DNA of 64,000 bases from Desulfoferula mesophila (GCF_037076455.1 NZ_AP028679.1:2991501-3055500); one strand, 5' to 3'. Numbered from the stretch's first letter, positions 49,626 to 59,318 are shown. Translations and numbers: made by a program. The notes: generated from the sequence alone by a model not told the origin.

Positions 49626-50849
49626 ATGCCTGAGGTGCACCTAGAGGAAAACCCCCAGAACATAACTTCAGCCCAGATGGTGGTGGCCATCCCGTCTTAC
49701 CGGGAAGCCGAACTCATCGCCTACCCCACCAGCCAGGCCGCCCAGGGCCTAAAGCGCTTTTTCGGCGACAAACAAGGCGTAATCATCAACTGCGACAACA
49801 ACTCCGACGACGGCACCAAGGAGGCCTTCTTTGGCGCCGACACCGAGGACGTGCCCCAGATTTATCTTTCCACCCCCCCGGGGGTAAAAGGCAAGGGCAA
49901 CAACTTCAACAACCTTTTTCGCAAGGTGGTGGAGTTGGGCGCCGAGGCGGTGGTGGTGGTGGACGCGGACCTCAAGTCCATCACTCCCCAATGGATCAAG
50001 CACCTGGGCGAGCCCCTGTTCAACGAGTTCGGTTACGTGGCTCCCCTGTACGTACGCCACAAGTACGACGGCACCATCACCAACTCCATCGCCTATCCCC
50101 TGACCCGGGCCCTGTATGGCCGGCGGGTGCGCCAGCCCATAGGCGGCGACTTCGGGTTCAGCGGAGAGCTGGCCCGCATCTACCTGGCCAGCCCCACCTG
50201 GACCGAGTCGGTGAGCCACTTCGGCATCGACATCTGGATGACCACCCTGGCCATGAACAACAACATCCCCATCTGCCAGGCCTTCATGGGCCGCCCCAAG
50301 ATCCACAAGCCCAAGGACCCCGGCTCGGATCTGGGCCCCATGTTCAGCCAGGTGGTGGGAACCATCTTCGATCTCATGGTGCAAAGCGCCGGCTACTGGA
50401 TGCGGGTGAAATGGTCCAAACCCACCTCCATCTACGGCTTCGGACTGGGCGAGGTGGAGATGCCGCCTCCCGTGAAGGTGAGCCAGGAAAAGCTGGCCGA
50501 GAATTTCCGGAGCGGCATGGGCCGCTACCGCGAGACCTGGCAACAAATCCTCACCGAGCCGATCTTCGCCAAGGTGGAGGAGGTGGCCAACCTGCCCGCC
50601 GAGCAGTTCGACTTTCCCACCCAAACCTGGGCCAAACTTCTTTTTGACTATGCCGGGGCATATAATAGAAAAGTAATGGACTCCCAGCAGCTGTTGGATT
50701 CGCTGATCCCGCTCTATTTCGGAAAGACCCTTTCCTATGTGCGCAAGACCGAGCGGATGAGCGTACAGCAGGCCGAGGATTTCATCGAAAACGAGTGCAT
50801 GGTTTTCGAGGAAACCAAGCCCTACCTGGTGGACCACTGGGTGGCCTAA
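49626..50849 (+). CDS. GT-A fold glycosyltransferase, glucosyl/mannosylglycerate synthase-like
   Basis: A 407-residue cytosolic glycosyltransferase. The N-terminal domain starts VVAIPSYREAELIAYPTSQA. The nucleotide-sugar metal site is VVVVDADLKSITPQWIK (D-x-D). RQPIGGDFGFSGELARIYL and VSHFGIDIWMTTLAMNNNI resemble acceptor segments of glucosyl-3-phosphoglycerate and mannosylglycerate synthases (GT81/GT78-like). A compatible-solute or glycerate acceptor is therefore possible, but the family match is approximate. The next gene, a lone receiver, starts 19 nt after the stop. Confidence 0.72.
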   Translation: MPEVHLEENPQNITSAQMVVAIPSYREAELIAYPTSQAAQGLKRFFGDKQGVIINCDNNSDDGTKEAFFGADTEDVPQIYLSTPPGVKGKGNNFNNLFRKVVELGAEAVVVVDADLKSITPQWIKHLGEPLFNEFGYVAPLYVRHKYDGTITNSIAYPLTRALYGRRVRQPIGGDFGFSGELARIYLASPTWTESVSHFGIDIWMTTLAMNNNIPICQAFMGRPKIHKPKDPGSDLGPMFSQVVGTIFDLMVQSAGYWMRVKWSKPTSIYGFGLGEVEMPPPVKVSQEKLAENFRSGMGRYRETWQQILTEPIFAKVEEVANLPAEQFDFPTQTWAKLLFDYAGAYNRKVMDSQQLLDSLIPLYFGKTLSYVRKTERMSVQQAEDFIENECMVFEETKPYLVDHWVA

Positions 50850-50868
50850 CCGACCTTAAGGTGGAAGC

Positions 50869-51237
50869 ATGGCCAAGATACTGATCGTCGATGACGAAGA
50901 GCATATCCGCTTTCTGTACTCCGAAGAGTTGGCCGACGAGGGCTACGAGGTGGCCACCGCCGACAGCGGCTATCAGCTCTTGGAGCGCATCGAAAAGGAA
51001 AAACCCGACTTGGTGGTTTTGGACATCAAGATGGTGGACTACAACGGGCTGGACCTGTTGCAGGACATCCGCAACAAATATTACGACCTCCCCGTGATCC
51101 TCTGCACCGCGTACGACACCTTCAAGGAGGACATGAAGTCCATAGCCGCGGACTTCTATGTGATCAAGTCCTTTGACCTCACCGAGTTGAAGAACAAGAT
51201 CAAGATGGCCCTGGAGACCAAGCTGCCGGAAGAATAG
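50869..51237 (+). CDS. Stand-alone response-regulator receiver domain
   Basis: A 122-residue CheY-like domain with no output domain. Phospho-acceptor Asp52 is in VVLDIKMVDYNG, the acidic pair is DD8-9, Thr in ILCTAYDT and Lys in YVIKSFDL. It is co-directional with the glycosyltransferase (19-nt gap, GGTGG site) and is followed by a strong terminator. Single receivers act by binding partners; here the adjacent glycosyltransferase is the first candidate. No histidine kinase is in the window. Confidence 0.9.
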   Translation: MAKILIVDDEEHIRFLYSEELADEGYEVATADSGYQLLERIEKEKPDLVVLDIKMVDYNGLDLLQDIRNKYYDLPVILCTAYDTFKEDMKSIAADFYVIKSFDLTELKNKIKMALETKLPEE

Positions 51238-51256
51238 GGTCCAGCGCCTGAAAAGC

Positions 51257-51291
51257 AAAACCGCCCCCGGCTAGGCCGGTGGGCGGTTTTT
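51257..51291 (+). terminator. Terminator after the receiver gene
   Basis: AAAACCGCCCCCGGC and GCCGGTGGGCGGTTTT form a long near-perfect stem followed by T. It stands 18 nt from the stop of the convergent DVU0772-like gene and can serve both. Confidence 0.92.
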
Positions 51292-51308
51292 GTCCTACAG
51301 GCGTTTGC

Positions 51309-51674
51309 TTAATGTTGGGTGGCGCCCAACTCATCCTTGAGCCAGGACTCGATCTCCGGCGTCAGACCGTACACGCCCTTGTGCCCACCCCAAGTTTCCT
51401 GGAAATGATCGCGCAAATCCTCAGGCAGGGCGATTACCGCCAATTCCTCGGCTCCGCCCATGTTGCGGCGGATGAAATGCAGCACCGGTCCGTCTTCCCA
51501 AGAGTAAACCACGAAATAGTAAGATTCTTCATCCTGGGAGCGCACCATGCGTATCCCGTGATTCCAACCGTTGCCCCACTCCAAATATAACGACACGGCC
51601 TTTTCCGGGGTCATTTCCCAATCGATCTCGTTGATCAATTGCTGGTCCGCGCGTATTTCCTGCAATGTCAGCAT
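51309..51674 (-). CDS. DVU0772-like small conserved protein
   Basis: A 121-residue soluble protein that resembles, from memory, the DVU0772 family of sulfate reducers and relatives: IDWEMTPEKAVSLYLEWGN, SYYFVVYSWEDGPVLHFIRR and GHKGVYGLTPEIESWLKDEL. Function is unknown. The start at MLTLQEIRADQQ has GGAGG 5 nt upstream; four extra codons of open frame before it are unlikely to be used. It stands alone, with lptG 127 nt away on the same strand. Confidence 0.75.
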   Translation of the reverse strand: MLTLQEIRADQQLINEIDWEMTPEKAVSLYLEWGNGWNHGIRMVRSQDEESYYFVVYSWEDGPVLHFIRRNMGGAEELAVIALPEDLRDHFQETWGGHKGVYGLTPEIESWLKDELGATQH

Positions 51675-51801
51675 GGCTGCCTCCATTTAGTAATAGTTCT
51701 TATTTTTATTATAATGCGGAGGCGCGCCGGTGCAAGCGATTTGTGCCCCCACCGGGGGCCTGACCCGCAGGAATCGTCGATAAATTATTAATGGCGGTTG
51801 G

Positions 51802-52881
51802 TTACTGTTTGACGTGGGTGAACATGAACACCCCGAACAGGCCGAAGAACAGGTTGGGCAGCCAGACGGCCAGCACTGGCGGCAACACCCCCGTATATCC
51901 GAATATGCTGCGCACGTAGCTGAAGCTCACCCAATACATCAGGGCCACCCCCAGCCCGATGATGATGGCCGAAGGCAAAAAACGGCCCTTTTCCTTGAAC
52001 ATGGCCAACGGGATACCGATCAGGGCCATGATCAGGCACACAAAGGGGAACGACAGCTTGGCCTGCATGTCCACCCTTTGGCGCACGGGGTCAAAGCCCT
52101 GCCCTTGCAGCTTGGCCACGTAGCGGGCCAACTCGCCCAGGCTCATCTCAGCGCTGGGCTTGCTCATTTCGGCGAAGTCGGATGGCTTCTCCGGCAGAGT
52201 CAGGGGCAGTTGGTCGAATATCTTGACGTCGTAGCCGCCGCCCGGCACCCGCTTCTGGTACAGGCCGTTGAAAAACACCCACTTGCCGTCGATGTAACGG
52301 GCCCGCGCGGCGTCGATGCGCTCGCTGAGGTTGAACTCCGGGTCGAAGCGGTAGCAGGTGACTTTGGCCAGGCTCTGGCTGTCGGGCAGGTACAGCCCCA
52401 CCTGGTAGATGGAGTTCTGCCCCTTGAACCAGAAATGCTCGGTCTGGTACAGCCGGCCCGGCTGCTTTTCCACCCGCACGGTCCAGATGTAGTTGGTGCG
52501 GCTCTTGGTGATGGGCAGCACCACCTCGTTGATCAAGGCCACCCCCAGGGCCAGGACCATGGCCAAGAGCAGGATGGGCAGGCTGAAGCGGAAGATGCTG
52601 ATGCCGGCGGACTTGACGGCCACGATCTCGTTTTTCTTGGCCATGAGGCCCAGGGACAGGATGCTGCCCATGAGGATGGCCATGGGGATCATCAGACCGG
52701 TGATCTCCGGCACCTGGAGCAGGAAATAGCTGAACATGGTGGAGGCGGGCACCCCCGCCTCTATGAAGTTGTCCACCTTTTCGATGAAATCGAACAGCGT
52801 GAAGATGGCCACGAAGCCGACCACCAAAAAGCCGAACAGCTTGAGGAACTCGCGGGCCACGTATAGGGCTAGAATGCGCAC
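51802..52881 (-). CDS. lptG: LPS export ABC transporter permease LptG
   Basis: A 359-residue inner-membrane permease of the LptB2FG transporter that extracts lipopolysaccharide. Six helices: three at the N terminus (about 12-115) and three at the C terminus (about 270-355), around a periplasmic beta-jellyroll. The coupling-helix region KKNEIVAVKSAGISIFRFSLP is conserved. GTG start immediately after the lptF stop, with GGAGG upstream. LptB, the ATPase, is not in the window. Confidence 0.92.
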   Translation of the reverse strand: MRILALYVAREFLKLFGFLVVGFVAIFTLFDFIEKVDNFIEAGVPASTMFSYFLLQVPEITGLMIPMAILMGSILSLGLMAKKNEIVAVKSAGISIFRFSLPILLLAMVLALGVALINEVVLPITKSRTNYIWTVRVEKQPGRLYQTEHFWFKGQNSIYQVGLYLPDSQSLAKVTCYRFDPEFNLSERIDAARARYIDGKWVFFNGLYQKRVPGGGYDVKIFDQLPLTLPEKPSDFAEMSKPSAEMSLGELARYVAKLQGQGFDPVRQRVDMQAKLSFPFVCLIMALIGIPLAMFKEKGRFLPSAIIIGLGVALMYWVSFSYVRSIFGYTGVLPPVLAVWLPNLFFGLFGVFMFTHVKQ

Positions 52882-54069
52882 TCAGTCCTCCGTGGCTTCG
52901 TCTTGGCCCCGGTGGCGCAAGCGGCGGATAAGCTCCGGCAGACGGTCCAGTTTGTCCAGCAGGGGGATGGGGGCTTCGTGCAGGGCCTGGCGGAACATCA
53001 ATACGCCCACCAGGGCGAAGACGATGTTGGGCACCCACATGCCCACGACGGGCGGGTAGTAACCGCCCTCGCCAAAGGACCAGGCCGCCGAGAGCAGCAG
53101 ATAATAGGCCAGGAACACGATCAGGGCCACGGCCACCCCCCAGGAGCGGCCGCTCTTGGAGCCTATGCCCAGGGGCAGGCCGATGAGCGCCATGACCAGA
53201 CAGGCGAAGGGCAGGCTGAACTTCTTTTGCAGCTCCATATCCAGGAGGTAGTACTCCTTGGAATCGGGGTTCACCTTGCCCATGGCCGCCAACAACTCGG
53301 TGACGTACATCTCCTTCTCGTGCTTTTCCTTGCGCTGCTTGGCCACGAAGGCCCCGGCGTTCAAGGTGATGTCATAGGTCTCGAAGGCGGCGGTCTGGGG
53401 CGATTTACGCTGCGGGTCCACCGCGTAGATGCCCCCCTCGTACAGGCGCAGGGTCAGCTTGCCCTTTTTGGCCGGGAAAAACTTGCCCCGCTTGGCCACG
53501 ATGGTGTGCTGCTTTTTCTTGTCGCGCTGGTCCACGATGAACACGTCCTTGAGCACTCCGCCGCCGGGCAGCTTGTCGATGTAGATCACCAGGTTGGGGA
53601 AGGTGTCGATAAAGGAGCCTTCCTTGAGGGCCAGCTCGGCCTGGGTGGAGGCCACCTGGTAGATCAGGTTTTCGAAGCGGTTGTTGCCCCAGGGCAGGGC
53701 CCACAGGGCCAGCATGCTGGTGACCAGCCAGGAGAACAGGGCCAGGGCGGCCACCGGGGGCAGCAGCTTGGTAAGGCTGATGCCGGCGGCCTTGAGGGCC
53801 ACCACCTCGTTGTCGGACGACAGGCGCAAAAACCCGATGAGCACCCCCAGCAAGGTGGCCATGGGGATGGTGAACACCAGGAAGTAAGGCATGGTGTACA
53901 TGAGCAGGCGGCCCACCACGTCCAGGCCCACGCCCCGGCTCACCACCAGGTCGGTGAGCTCCATGATCTTGGCCATGAGCAAGACGAAGGTAAAAACCCC
54001 CAAGCTCACGAAGTAGGGCGAGAGCATCTCAAAAAGGATATAGCGGTGGATTATCCTTGCCTTGAACAT
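52882..54069 (-). CDS. lptF: LPS export ABC transporter permease LptF
   Basis: A 395-residue partner of LptG with the same six-helix and periplasmic jellyroll layout. Family blocks are ARIIHRYILFEMLSPYFVSL, LMAKIMELTDLVVSRGVG, SSDNEVVALKAAGISLTKLL and LPFACLVMALIGLPLG. It precedes lptG with no gap. The ATG at 54069 lacks a Shine-Dalgarno sequence and sits 7 nt after a good -10 box, which suggests a leaderless transcript. Divergent from dgt. Confidence 0.93.
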   Translation of the reverse strand: MFKARIIHRYILFEMLSPYFVSLGVFTFVLLMAKIMELTDLVVSRGVGLDVVGRLLMYTMPYFLVFTIPMATLLGVLIGFLRLSSDNEVVALKAAGISLTKLLPPVAALALFSWLVTSMLALWALPWGNNRFENLIYQVASTQAELALKEGSFIDTFPNLVIYIDKLPGGGVLKDVFIVDQRDKKKQHTIVAKRGKFFPAKKGKLTLRLYEGGIYAVDPQRKSPQTAAFETYDITLNAGAFVAKQRKEKHEKEMYVTELLAAMGKVNPDSKEYYLLDMELQKKFSLPFACLVMALIGLPLGIGSKSGRSWGVAVALIVFLAYYLLLSAAWSFGEGGYYPPVVGMWVPNIVFALVGVLMFRQALHEAPIPLLDKLDRLPELIRRLRHRGQDEATED

Positions 54070-54076
54070 GCAAGGG

Positions 54077-54105
54077 AGTCTAAAGGTTGGAGGTGGGTTT
54101 GTAAA
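54077..54105 (-). promoter_or_regulatory. Promoter for lptFG, possibly leaderless
   Basis: Minus strand: TTTACA, 17 nt, TAGACT. Seven bases separate the -10 box from the lptF ATG, so transcription would begin at about the start codon. The same stretch contains the ribosome site of the divergent dgt gene. Confidence 0.65.
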
Positions 54106-54116
54106 GGAGAGTGGTC

Positions 54117-55169
54117 ATGAACCTGAGAAAGCAACGCGAGGCCCTGGAAGAGCTGATGCTCAGCCCCCACGCCGCCCGCTCGGCGGCCAGCAAGGGACGC
54201 CAGCGCCCCGAACGCGAGGACCCCCTGCGCCCGGCCTTTCAGCACGACCGCGACCGCCTCCTGTATTGCAAGGCCTTTCGCCGCCTCAAGCACAAGACCC
54301 AGGTATTTCTGGCCCCCACCGGCGACCACTACCGCACCCGTCTGACCCACACCCTGGAGGTGTCCCAGATCGCCCGCACCATGGCCCGGGCCCTGCGCCT
54401 GAACGAAGACCTCACCGAGGCCATCGCCCTGGGCCACGACCTGGGGCACACCCCCTTTGGCCACGCCGGGGAGACGGTGCTGGACAAGCTGTTGCCCGGC
54501 GGCTTCAAGCACCACCAGCAATCGCTGCGCGTCGTGGAACTCTTGGAGAAAAACGGCAAGGGCCTCAACCTGACCTTCGAGGTGCGCCAGGGCATCGCCG
54601 GGCACTCCAAGGGCAAGGGGCCCTTTTTGCCCAAGCGGGGGGACAAGACCAAGCTGACCCTGGAGGGCCAGTTGGTGCGCGCCGCCGACGTGATGGCCTA
54701 CATCGCCCACGACACCGAGGACGCCATCCGGGGCGGGGTGCTGAAACGCAGCCAGTTGCCCAAGCCGGTGGTCAAGGTGTTGGGCTCCACCCTGAGCCGC
54801 CAGATCAACACCATGGTCAAAGACCTGATCGCCCAGAGCCTGGCCGCCGGAGGCGCGGTGCTGTGCATGCGCCCGGAGGTGGAGGAGGCCATGAAGGGCC
54901 TGCGGGGATTTCTCTACGACCGGGTCTACGAGAACATGGAGGTGCACGAGGACTTCATCAAGGCCTCCAAGGTGGTCGAAGAGCTATTCGGCATGCTCTG
55001 CAACCCCCAGTACGACAAGACCTACCGGGAGTACCTGGGCGGCCCGCCGCCCGCCAAGCTGGCCGAGCGCCAGCGGGCCGCGGCCGATTACATCGCGGGC
55101 ATGACCGACCGCTACGCCCTGAACATGTACCAGAGCGTGTTTCTGCCCCATCCCTGGGGGAGGATGTAG
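54117..55169 (+). CDS. dgt: dGTPase-like HD-domain triphosphohydrolase
   Basis: A 350-residue HD phosphohydrolase of the deoxyguanosinetriphosphate triphosphohydrolase-like family, releasing triphosphate from dNTPs. Metal residues: His in TRLTHTLEVSQIAR, and the HD pair in AIALGHDLGHTPFGHAGE. FRRLKHKTQVFLAPTGDHYR is the allosteric/substrate block. It belongs to the shorter class, without all insertions of E. coli Dgt. The ATG was chosen 7 nt after AGGAG; a GTG two codons earlier is too close. An A+T-rich HEPN-like gene follows after 39 nt. Confidence 0.9.
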   Translation: MNLRKQREALEELMLSPHAARSAASKGRQRPEREDPLRPAFQHDRDRLLYCKAFRRLKHKTQVFLAPTGDHYRTRLTHTLEVSQIARTMARALRLNEDLTEAIALGHDLGHTPFGHAGETVLDKLLPGGFKHHQQSLRVVELLEKNGKGLNLTFEVRQGIAGHSKGKGPFLPKRGDKTKLTLEGQLVRAADVMAYIAHDTEDAIRGGVLKRSQLPKPVVKVLGSTLSRQINTMVKDLIAQSLAAGGAVLCMRPEVEEAMKGLRGFLYDRVYENMEVHEDFIKASKVVEELFGMLCNPQYDKTYREYLGGPPPAKLAERQRAAADYIAGMTDRYALNMYQSVFLPHPWGRM

Positions 55170-55208
55170 GGGAGAGCAATCTGGGAGGCAATAAAAAGAA
55201 ATAAGGTC

Positions 55209-55745
55209 ATGAACAAAAAAGACGTAAAAGAAGAAAATCATGACAAGCAATACCAAAAGTATCTTTTTTACAAGGTCTATACAATTGATTTTGATACCGC
55301 TCTAAGAACGTTAAGAGTTTTAAGTCGGTACAGAAAAAACGACGTTCGGTATTGTTTGCTTCGCGATATAGTTATTACTTACTGCCGCCCTTTCTCTAAG
55401 AACAAAGGATCTAACTTCCATAACTCCCTGAGGTCCAAAAAATTCGTTCCCCAGATTTTTCTGCCCTTCCATACTGAATTAATGGCAGTACGTAACCAGC
55501 TTTTTGCCCACACAGACCTTACTTACTACAGGCCTCAAGTGGTCAACTGGAGTACGCCAGGGCAAATAAGATTCCCAATGGCGTTCAAAGGATACGACTA
55601 TGCTAAATTGAACGCGCGGGTGTCAGAAATAAAAAAATTAGTCAACAGTGTGGCTCAAAAACTACAAAATGAGATTGATCAAATGGAAAAAATCTATGCT
55701 CAAAACAATTTTAGCAAAGGCGATGGCAAGCTCTATCTGAGCTAA
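55209..55745 (+). CDS. A+T-rich HEPN-like protein, probably horizontally acquired
   Basis: A 178-residue protein that I cannot place in a named family. It is rich in Lys, Asn, Tyr and Phe, with mostly helical segments and a central VRNQLFAHTDLTYY. Arg95 and His101 form an R-x5-H arrangement with the HEPN ribonuclease-type spacing (R-x4-6-H). A hand count of 55261-55740 gives 190 G/C of 480 (40%), against roughly 55-70% in neighbours, so recent transfer is likely. A weak AAGG site precedes the ATG. No antitoxin gene is adjacent; the upstream dGTPase homologue is the nearest partner. Confidence 0.72.
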   Translation: MNKKDVKEENHDKQYQKYLFYKVYTIDFDTALRTLRVLSRYRKNDVRYCLLRDIVITYCRPFSKNKGSNFHNSLRSKKFVPQIFLPFHTELMAVRNQLFAHTDLTYYRPQVVNWSTPGQIRFPMAFKGYDYAKLNARVSEIKKLVNSVAQKLQNEIDQMEKIYAQNNFSKGDGKLYLS

Positions 55746-55763
55746 CGACTATATTTTCCTCAC

Positions 55764-56618
55764 CTACCCCAACAACTCCAGCGCGGTGCCTGCCGCCACC
55801 TGCTCCCGCTCCCAGGTGGTGAGCGGCAAATCCTCGAACCACTCGCGAAAGGCCGCGGCGTCGCGCCAGGGGCTGTCGGTGCCGTAGAGCACCCGGTCCG
55901 GGCCCTTGCGGCGGATTATCTCCACCAGGCGGCGGGGCTCCACCAGCCCGTGCAGGTATGAGATGTCGAAGTAGACGTTGTCCAGGCCGTACAACGGGTC
56001 CAACTCCTCCCAGCCGTAGAGGCTGCCCCCGTGGGCGGCGATGAGCCTGAGGCCGGGGTGGGCGTGGGCCAGGGCGGCGATCTGGCGGGGCTCGCAGCCG
56101 CTGAAGCCGAAGAAGTTGACCACCTGCTCCAGATGGGGCTTGGCCCGCACCAGGCCCTCGAGGTGGATGGTGTCCAGGAGCACCGGCAGGCGCTCGGCGG
56201 CCAACAGGTCGAACAACTGGACCGCCTCGAGCTGCTCCAGGTTGATGCGCTGGATAAAGGGGTGTAGTTTCACGCCCTTGAGGCCCAGCTCCAACAAGTC
56301 GCCCAACTGGCGCCGGGGCTCGGCCAGGGGGTGCAGGGTGCCGAAGGGGATTATCTGGGGGTGCTCCTGGGCCACCTGGGCCACCCAGCGGTTGAGCTCC
56401 CCGACGCGGCCCCTGGAGCCGGTGACCGGCAGGAGCACGCAGCGCTCGGCCCCGGCCCGGGCCATGGCCTCCAGCAGGGCCTCCACCGAGCCCCCGCCGT
56501 GCACCCGCCACTTGTGGGGGCTGGCGTCGGGCAAGTCCTCGTCCAACATGGCCAGGCGTTCGCCCAAGACCTCGAGATCCTGGGGCAAAAATGCATGGGT
56601 GTGCGCGTCGATGAGCAT
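55764..56618 (-). CDS. Amidohydrolase family (TIM-barrel metal-dependent) protein
   Basis: A 284-residue amidohydrolase-2-like enzyme. Metal-ligand motifs are LIDAHTHAF at the N terminus, KGVKLHPFIQ, RLIAAHGGS and the final Asp in LYGTDSPWRD. Relatives hydrolyse or decarboxylate cyclic or carboxylated substrates; the substrate here is unknown. AAAGGGGG directly precedes the ATG. It stands alone, convergent with the HEPN-like gene and divergent from leuS. Confidence 0.85.
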   Translation of the reverse strand: MLIDAHTHAFLPQDLEVLGERLAMLDEDLPDASPHKWRVHGGGSVEALLEAMARAGAERCVLLPVTGSRGRVGELNRWVAQVAQEHPQIIPFGTLHPLAEPRRQLGDLLELGLKGVKLHPFIQRINLEQLEAVQLFDLLAAERLPVLLDTIHLEGLVRAKPHLEQVVNFFGFSGCEPRQIAALAHAHPGLRLIAAHGGSLYGWEELDPLYGLDNVYFDISYLHGLVEPRRLVEIIRRKGPDRVLYGTDSPWRDAAAFREWFEDLPLTTWEREQVAAGTALELLG

Positions 56619-56834
56619 GTTCCCCCTTTGGGGCCGCCAGCGGGCCCAGGTACGGTTCCAGGCGTCAGCTTGGGTTATGAAACCGCCTCAGTCAAGTGCG
56701 GCCTCACCGGCAAGTTGGTTTACAGGTGCCTGACACTGTGGTAAAAACCGCCTAACGTCCTGCGCGTAAGCGGGCGTTTTTACAATGGACGGGCCCCGGC
56801 CGTCTATACCTCTAGGCCATGTCAAGGCATCACC

Positions 56835-59318
56835 ATGGAACAACGCTACGACCCCAAAAGCATTGAAAGCCGCTGGCAGCAGCAGTGGGAACAAGACGGC
56901 ATCTTCGCGGTAAGCGACGACGCCGCCAAGCCCAAGTACTACCTGCTGGAGATGTTCCCCTACCCCAGCGGCCGCATCCACATGGGCCACAGCCGGGTGT
57001 ACACCATCGGCGACACCCTGGCCCGCGTCCGGCGCATGCAGGGCTTCAACGTCCTGCATCCCATGGGCTGGGACGCCTTCGGCATGCCCGCGGAGAACGC
57101 GGCCATCGCCAACAAGTCGCACCCCGCCCGCTGGACCTACGACAACATCGACTACATGCGCTCCCAGCTCAAGAAGCTGGGATACTCCCACGACTGGAGC
57201 CGGGAGCTCGCCACCTGCGACCCCAGCTACTACCGCTGGGAACAGCTCATGTTCGTGCGCATGTGGGAAAAGGGCCTGGTGTACCGCAAGAAGTCCCTGG
57301 TCAACTGGTGCGACACCTGCCAGACGGTGTTGGCCAACGAGCAGGTGGAGGCGGGCAACTGCTGGCGCTGCGACAACCCGGTGGACCAGCGGGAACTGTT
57401 CGGCTACTTCTTCAAGATCACCGACTACGCCGAGGAGCTTTTGGCCAAGCTGGACGAGCTGCCCGGCTGGCCCGAGCCGGTCAAGATCATGCAGCGCAAC
57501 TGGATCGGCAAGTCCTACGGGGCCGAGATCCATTTCCCCATCGAGGGGCGCGACGAGGTGATCCGGGTGTTCACCACCCGGGCCGACACCCTGTTCGGGG
57601 CCACCTTCATGAGCCTGGCCCCCGAGCACCCCATGGCCCTGGAGCTTTCGGCCGGCACCGAGCAGGAGCAGGCGGTCAGGGAATTCATCGCCAAGGTCAA
57701 GCGCCAGTCCTTCAGCCAGCGGGCCGACGACAAGAGCAAGGAGGGCGTGTTCACCGGAGCCTGGTGCACCCATCCCCTCACCGGCCGGCGCGTCCCCGTG
57801 TACGTGGCCAACTTCGTGCTCATGGAGTACGGCACCGGCGCGGTGATGGCCGTGCCCACCCACGACCAGCGCGACTTCGAGTTCGCCCGGCAGTACGGCC
57901 TGGAGCTCGTCGAGGTGATCGCCGGGCCCGAGGGCGCGGTGGGGGTGGACAACATGACCCAGGCCTTCACCGACTACGGCACCCTGGTCAACTCCGAGGC
58001 CTTCGACGGCCTGGGCAGCGAAGAAGCCAAGCGGGCCATCGCCGCCGAGTTGGAGAAAAAGGGCCTGGGCCGGGAGACCATCAACTTCCGCCTGCGCGAC
58101 TGGGGCATCAGCCGCCAGCGCTACTGGGGCGACCCCATCCCGGTGATCCACTGCGCCAAATGCGGCCAGGTGCCGGTGCCCGAGGCCGACCTGCCGGTGA
58201 CCCTGCCCCTGGAGGCCCAGCTCACCGAGACCGGCGGCAGCCCCCTGCCCGGCCTGGAAGAATGGGTCAACGTGACCTGTCCGGTCTGCGGCGGCCCGGC
58301 CCAACGCGAAACCGACACCATGGACACCTTTGTGGAGTCCTCCTGGTATTTCGCCCGCTACGCCTGCCCCCACTACGACCAGGGCCCCCTGGACCCCGGC
58401 CCCACCGACTATTGGATGCCGGTGGACCAGTACATCGGGGGCATCGAGCACGCGGTGCTGCACCTGTTGTACTCGCGCTTTTTCACCAAGGTGATGCGCG
58501 ACCTGGGCCTGGTCAAGGTGGACGAGCCCTTCACCAACCTGCTCACCCAGGGCATGGTCATCAAGGACGGCTCCAAGATGTCCAAGTCCAAGGGCAACGT
58601 GGTGGACCCGGACCTGATGGTGCAGCGCTACGGCGCGGACACGGTGCGCCTGTTCATCCTGTTCGCCGCGCCCCCGGAAAAGGAACTGGAATGGTCCGAC
58701 CGGGGGGTGGAGGGAGCCAGCCGCTTCCTGGGCCGCTTGTGGCGCCTGGGCCTGGCCGTGGCCGAGCAGGCCGCCGGGGTGGAGCCCTTTGCGGGCGGCG
58801 AGCTGTCCGAGGGCCTCAAGGCCCTGCACACCAAGACCCACGAGACCATCAAGAAGGTCAGCGAGGACACCGGCGACAAGTACCAGTTCAACACCGCCAT
58901 CGCGGCCATCATGGAGTTGGTCAACCAGATCAGCCTGGCCGAGCAGGACGAGTCCCTGGCCGGCGAGCCCCTGCGGGCGGCGGTGCTGCGCGAGGCGGTG
59001 GAGGCGGCGGTGGTGCTCATCAGCCCCATGGCCCCCCACATCGCCGACGAGCTGTGGCAACGCCTGGGCCACTCGGGCTACCTCATCGACCAGGCCTGGC
59101 CCGCCTGGGACGAGGCAGCCCTGGTGCGCGAGGAGAAGCTGGTGGTGGTTCAGGTGCAGGGCAAGGTGCGCTCCAAGCTGACCCTGTCCGCCGACGCGGC
59201 CGACGCCGAGCTGGAGTCCGCGGCCCTGGCCGATGAAAAAGTGCAGAAATTCATCGACGGCAGGCCGGTTAAAAAGGTAATAGTAGTCCAGGGCAAGCTG
59301 GTGAATATCGTTATCTAG
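56835..59318 (+). CDS. leuS: Leucyl-tRNA synthetase
   Basis: An 827-residue class I synthetase charging tRNA-Leu. HIGH motif: HMGH at 49-52 in [12 protein letters not shown]. The zinc/connective region includes [15 protein letters not shown] and CWRCDNPV. The CP1 editing domain (about 230-420) has [15 protein letters not shown] and [38 protein letters not shown] near 580. The C-terminal anticodon and tail domains are complete. It leads leuS-lptE-holA, an arrangement kept in many proteobacteria. The 215-nt leader contains a possible hairpin and T run at about 56754-56781. Confidence 0.97.
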   Translation: MEQRYDPKSIESRWQQQWEQDGIFAVSDDAAKPKYYLLEMFPYPSGRIHMGHSRVYTIGDTLARVRRMQGFNVLHPMGWDAFGMPAENAAIANKSHPARWTYDNIDYMRSQLKKLGYSHDWSRELATCDPSYYRWEQLMFVRMWEKGLVYRKKSLVNWCDTCQTVLANEQVEAGNCWRCDNPVDQRELFGYFFKITDYAEELLAKLDELPGWPEPVKIMQRNWIGKSYGAEIHFPIEGRDEVIRVFTTRADTLFGATFMSLAPEHPMALELSAGTEQEQAVREFIAKVKRQSFSQRADDKSKEGVFTGAWCTHPLTGRRVPVYVANFVLMEYGTGAVMAVPTHDQRDFEFARQYGLELVEVIAGPEGAVGVDNMTQAFTDYGTLVNSEAFDGLGSEEAKRAIAAELEKKGLGRETINFRLRDWGISRQRYWGDPIPVIHCAKCGQVPVPEADLPVTLPLEAQLTETGGSPLPGLEEWVNVTCPVCGGPAQRETDTMDTFVESSWYFARYACPHYDQGPLDPGPTDYWMPVDQYIGGIEHAVLHLLYSRFFTKVMRDLGLVKVDEPFTNLLTQGMVIKDGSKMSKSKGNVVDPDLMVQRYGADTVRLFILFAAPPEKELEWSDRGVEGASRFLGRLWRLGLAVAEQAAGVEPFAGGELSEGLKALHTKTHETIKKVSEDTGDKYQFNTAIAAIMELVNQISLAEQDESLAGEPLRAAVLREAVEAAVVLISPMAPHIADELWQRLGHSGYLIDQAWPAWDEAALVREEKLVVVQVQGKVRSKLTLSADAADAELESAALADEKVQKFIDGRPVKKVIVVQGKLVNIVI

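Noticed and set aside
56700-56834. T-box or leucine attenuator before leuS
   Set aside because: There is a weak hairpin and a short T run near 56754-56781, but no T-box bulge sequence, specifier loop or Leu-rich leader peptide.
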